A DNA stretch of 6,194 nt, taken from NCBI GenBank assembly GCA_002399345.1, contig DHDL01000030.1, positions 2,859 through 9,052 of the forward strand, given 5' to 3'. This document shows, one piece after another, positions 6,183 to 6,194 of this stretch. Source of the stretch: Thermoanaerobacterales bacterium UBA4877. GTDB taxonomy: Bacteria; Bacillota; Thermoanaerobacteria; Thermoanaerobacterales; UBA4877. The number at the start of each line of letters is the position of its first letter. Position 1 is the stretch's first letter. A program made the translations under genes and the position numbers. A model generated the notes under the pieces. That model was not told the origin of the DNA. It saw only the letters and a program-made list of their open reading frames with translations, and ran no database searches.

Positions 6183-6194
6183 ATCGGGTGCCCT

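Overview
The window reads as ordinary chromosomal DNA from an anaerobic, probably gut-type member of the Clostridia (Bacillota). This rests on three things: moderate GC genes with AT-rich gaps, a redox repertoire rich in flavin and [4Fe-4S] clusters, and a clostridial-type enoate-reductase relative. No marker gene is present, so the taxonomy is an inference.

Layout, left to right. (1) Positions 1-1425, + strand: the C-terminal two thirds of an Old Yellow Enzyme / 2,4-dienoyl-CoA reductase-type FMN/[4Fe-4S]/FAD oxidoreductase, cut by the left edge. (2) Positions 1440-1473: a perfect 32-bp palindrome between two convergent genes, very likely a bidirectional terminator. (3) Positions 1488-2432, - strand: a DUF1835/DUF3658 protein of unknown function with a good ribosome binding site. 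Its 96-bp AT-rich upstream gap holds a candidate promoter flanked by a 9-bp inverted repeat. (4) Positions 6182 down to 2529, - strand: a tight three-gene run. It comprises a large (about 864 aa) multi-cluster FAD/NAD(P) oxidoreductase of the GltD type, then hypA, then hypB, with gaps of 20 and 25 bp. The first gene's frame is open to the right edge, so its true start may lie outside.

How the genes may work together. HypA and HypB are the nickel-delivery pair known for [NiFe]-hydrogenase (and, in Helicobacter, urease) maturation. Here they lie directly behind a soluble iron-sulfur flavoprotein that could move electrons between NAD(P)H and ferredoxin-like carriers. No hypC, D, E or F and no nickel enzyme is visible in the window. 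The coupling of nickel insertion genes to this redox protein is the most interesting feature. Whether it serves a hydrogenase elsewhere in the genome or another nickel enzyme cannot be decided from this sequence.

There is no gene-free stretch longer than 300 bases. I saw no RNA gene, CRISPR array, insertion sequence or phage element.
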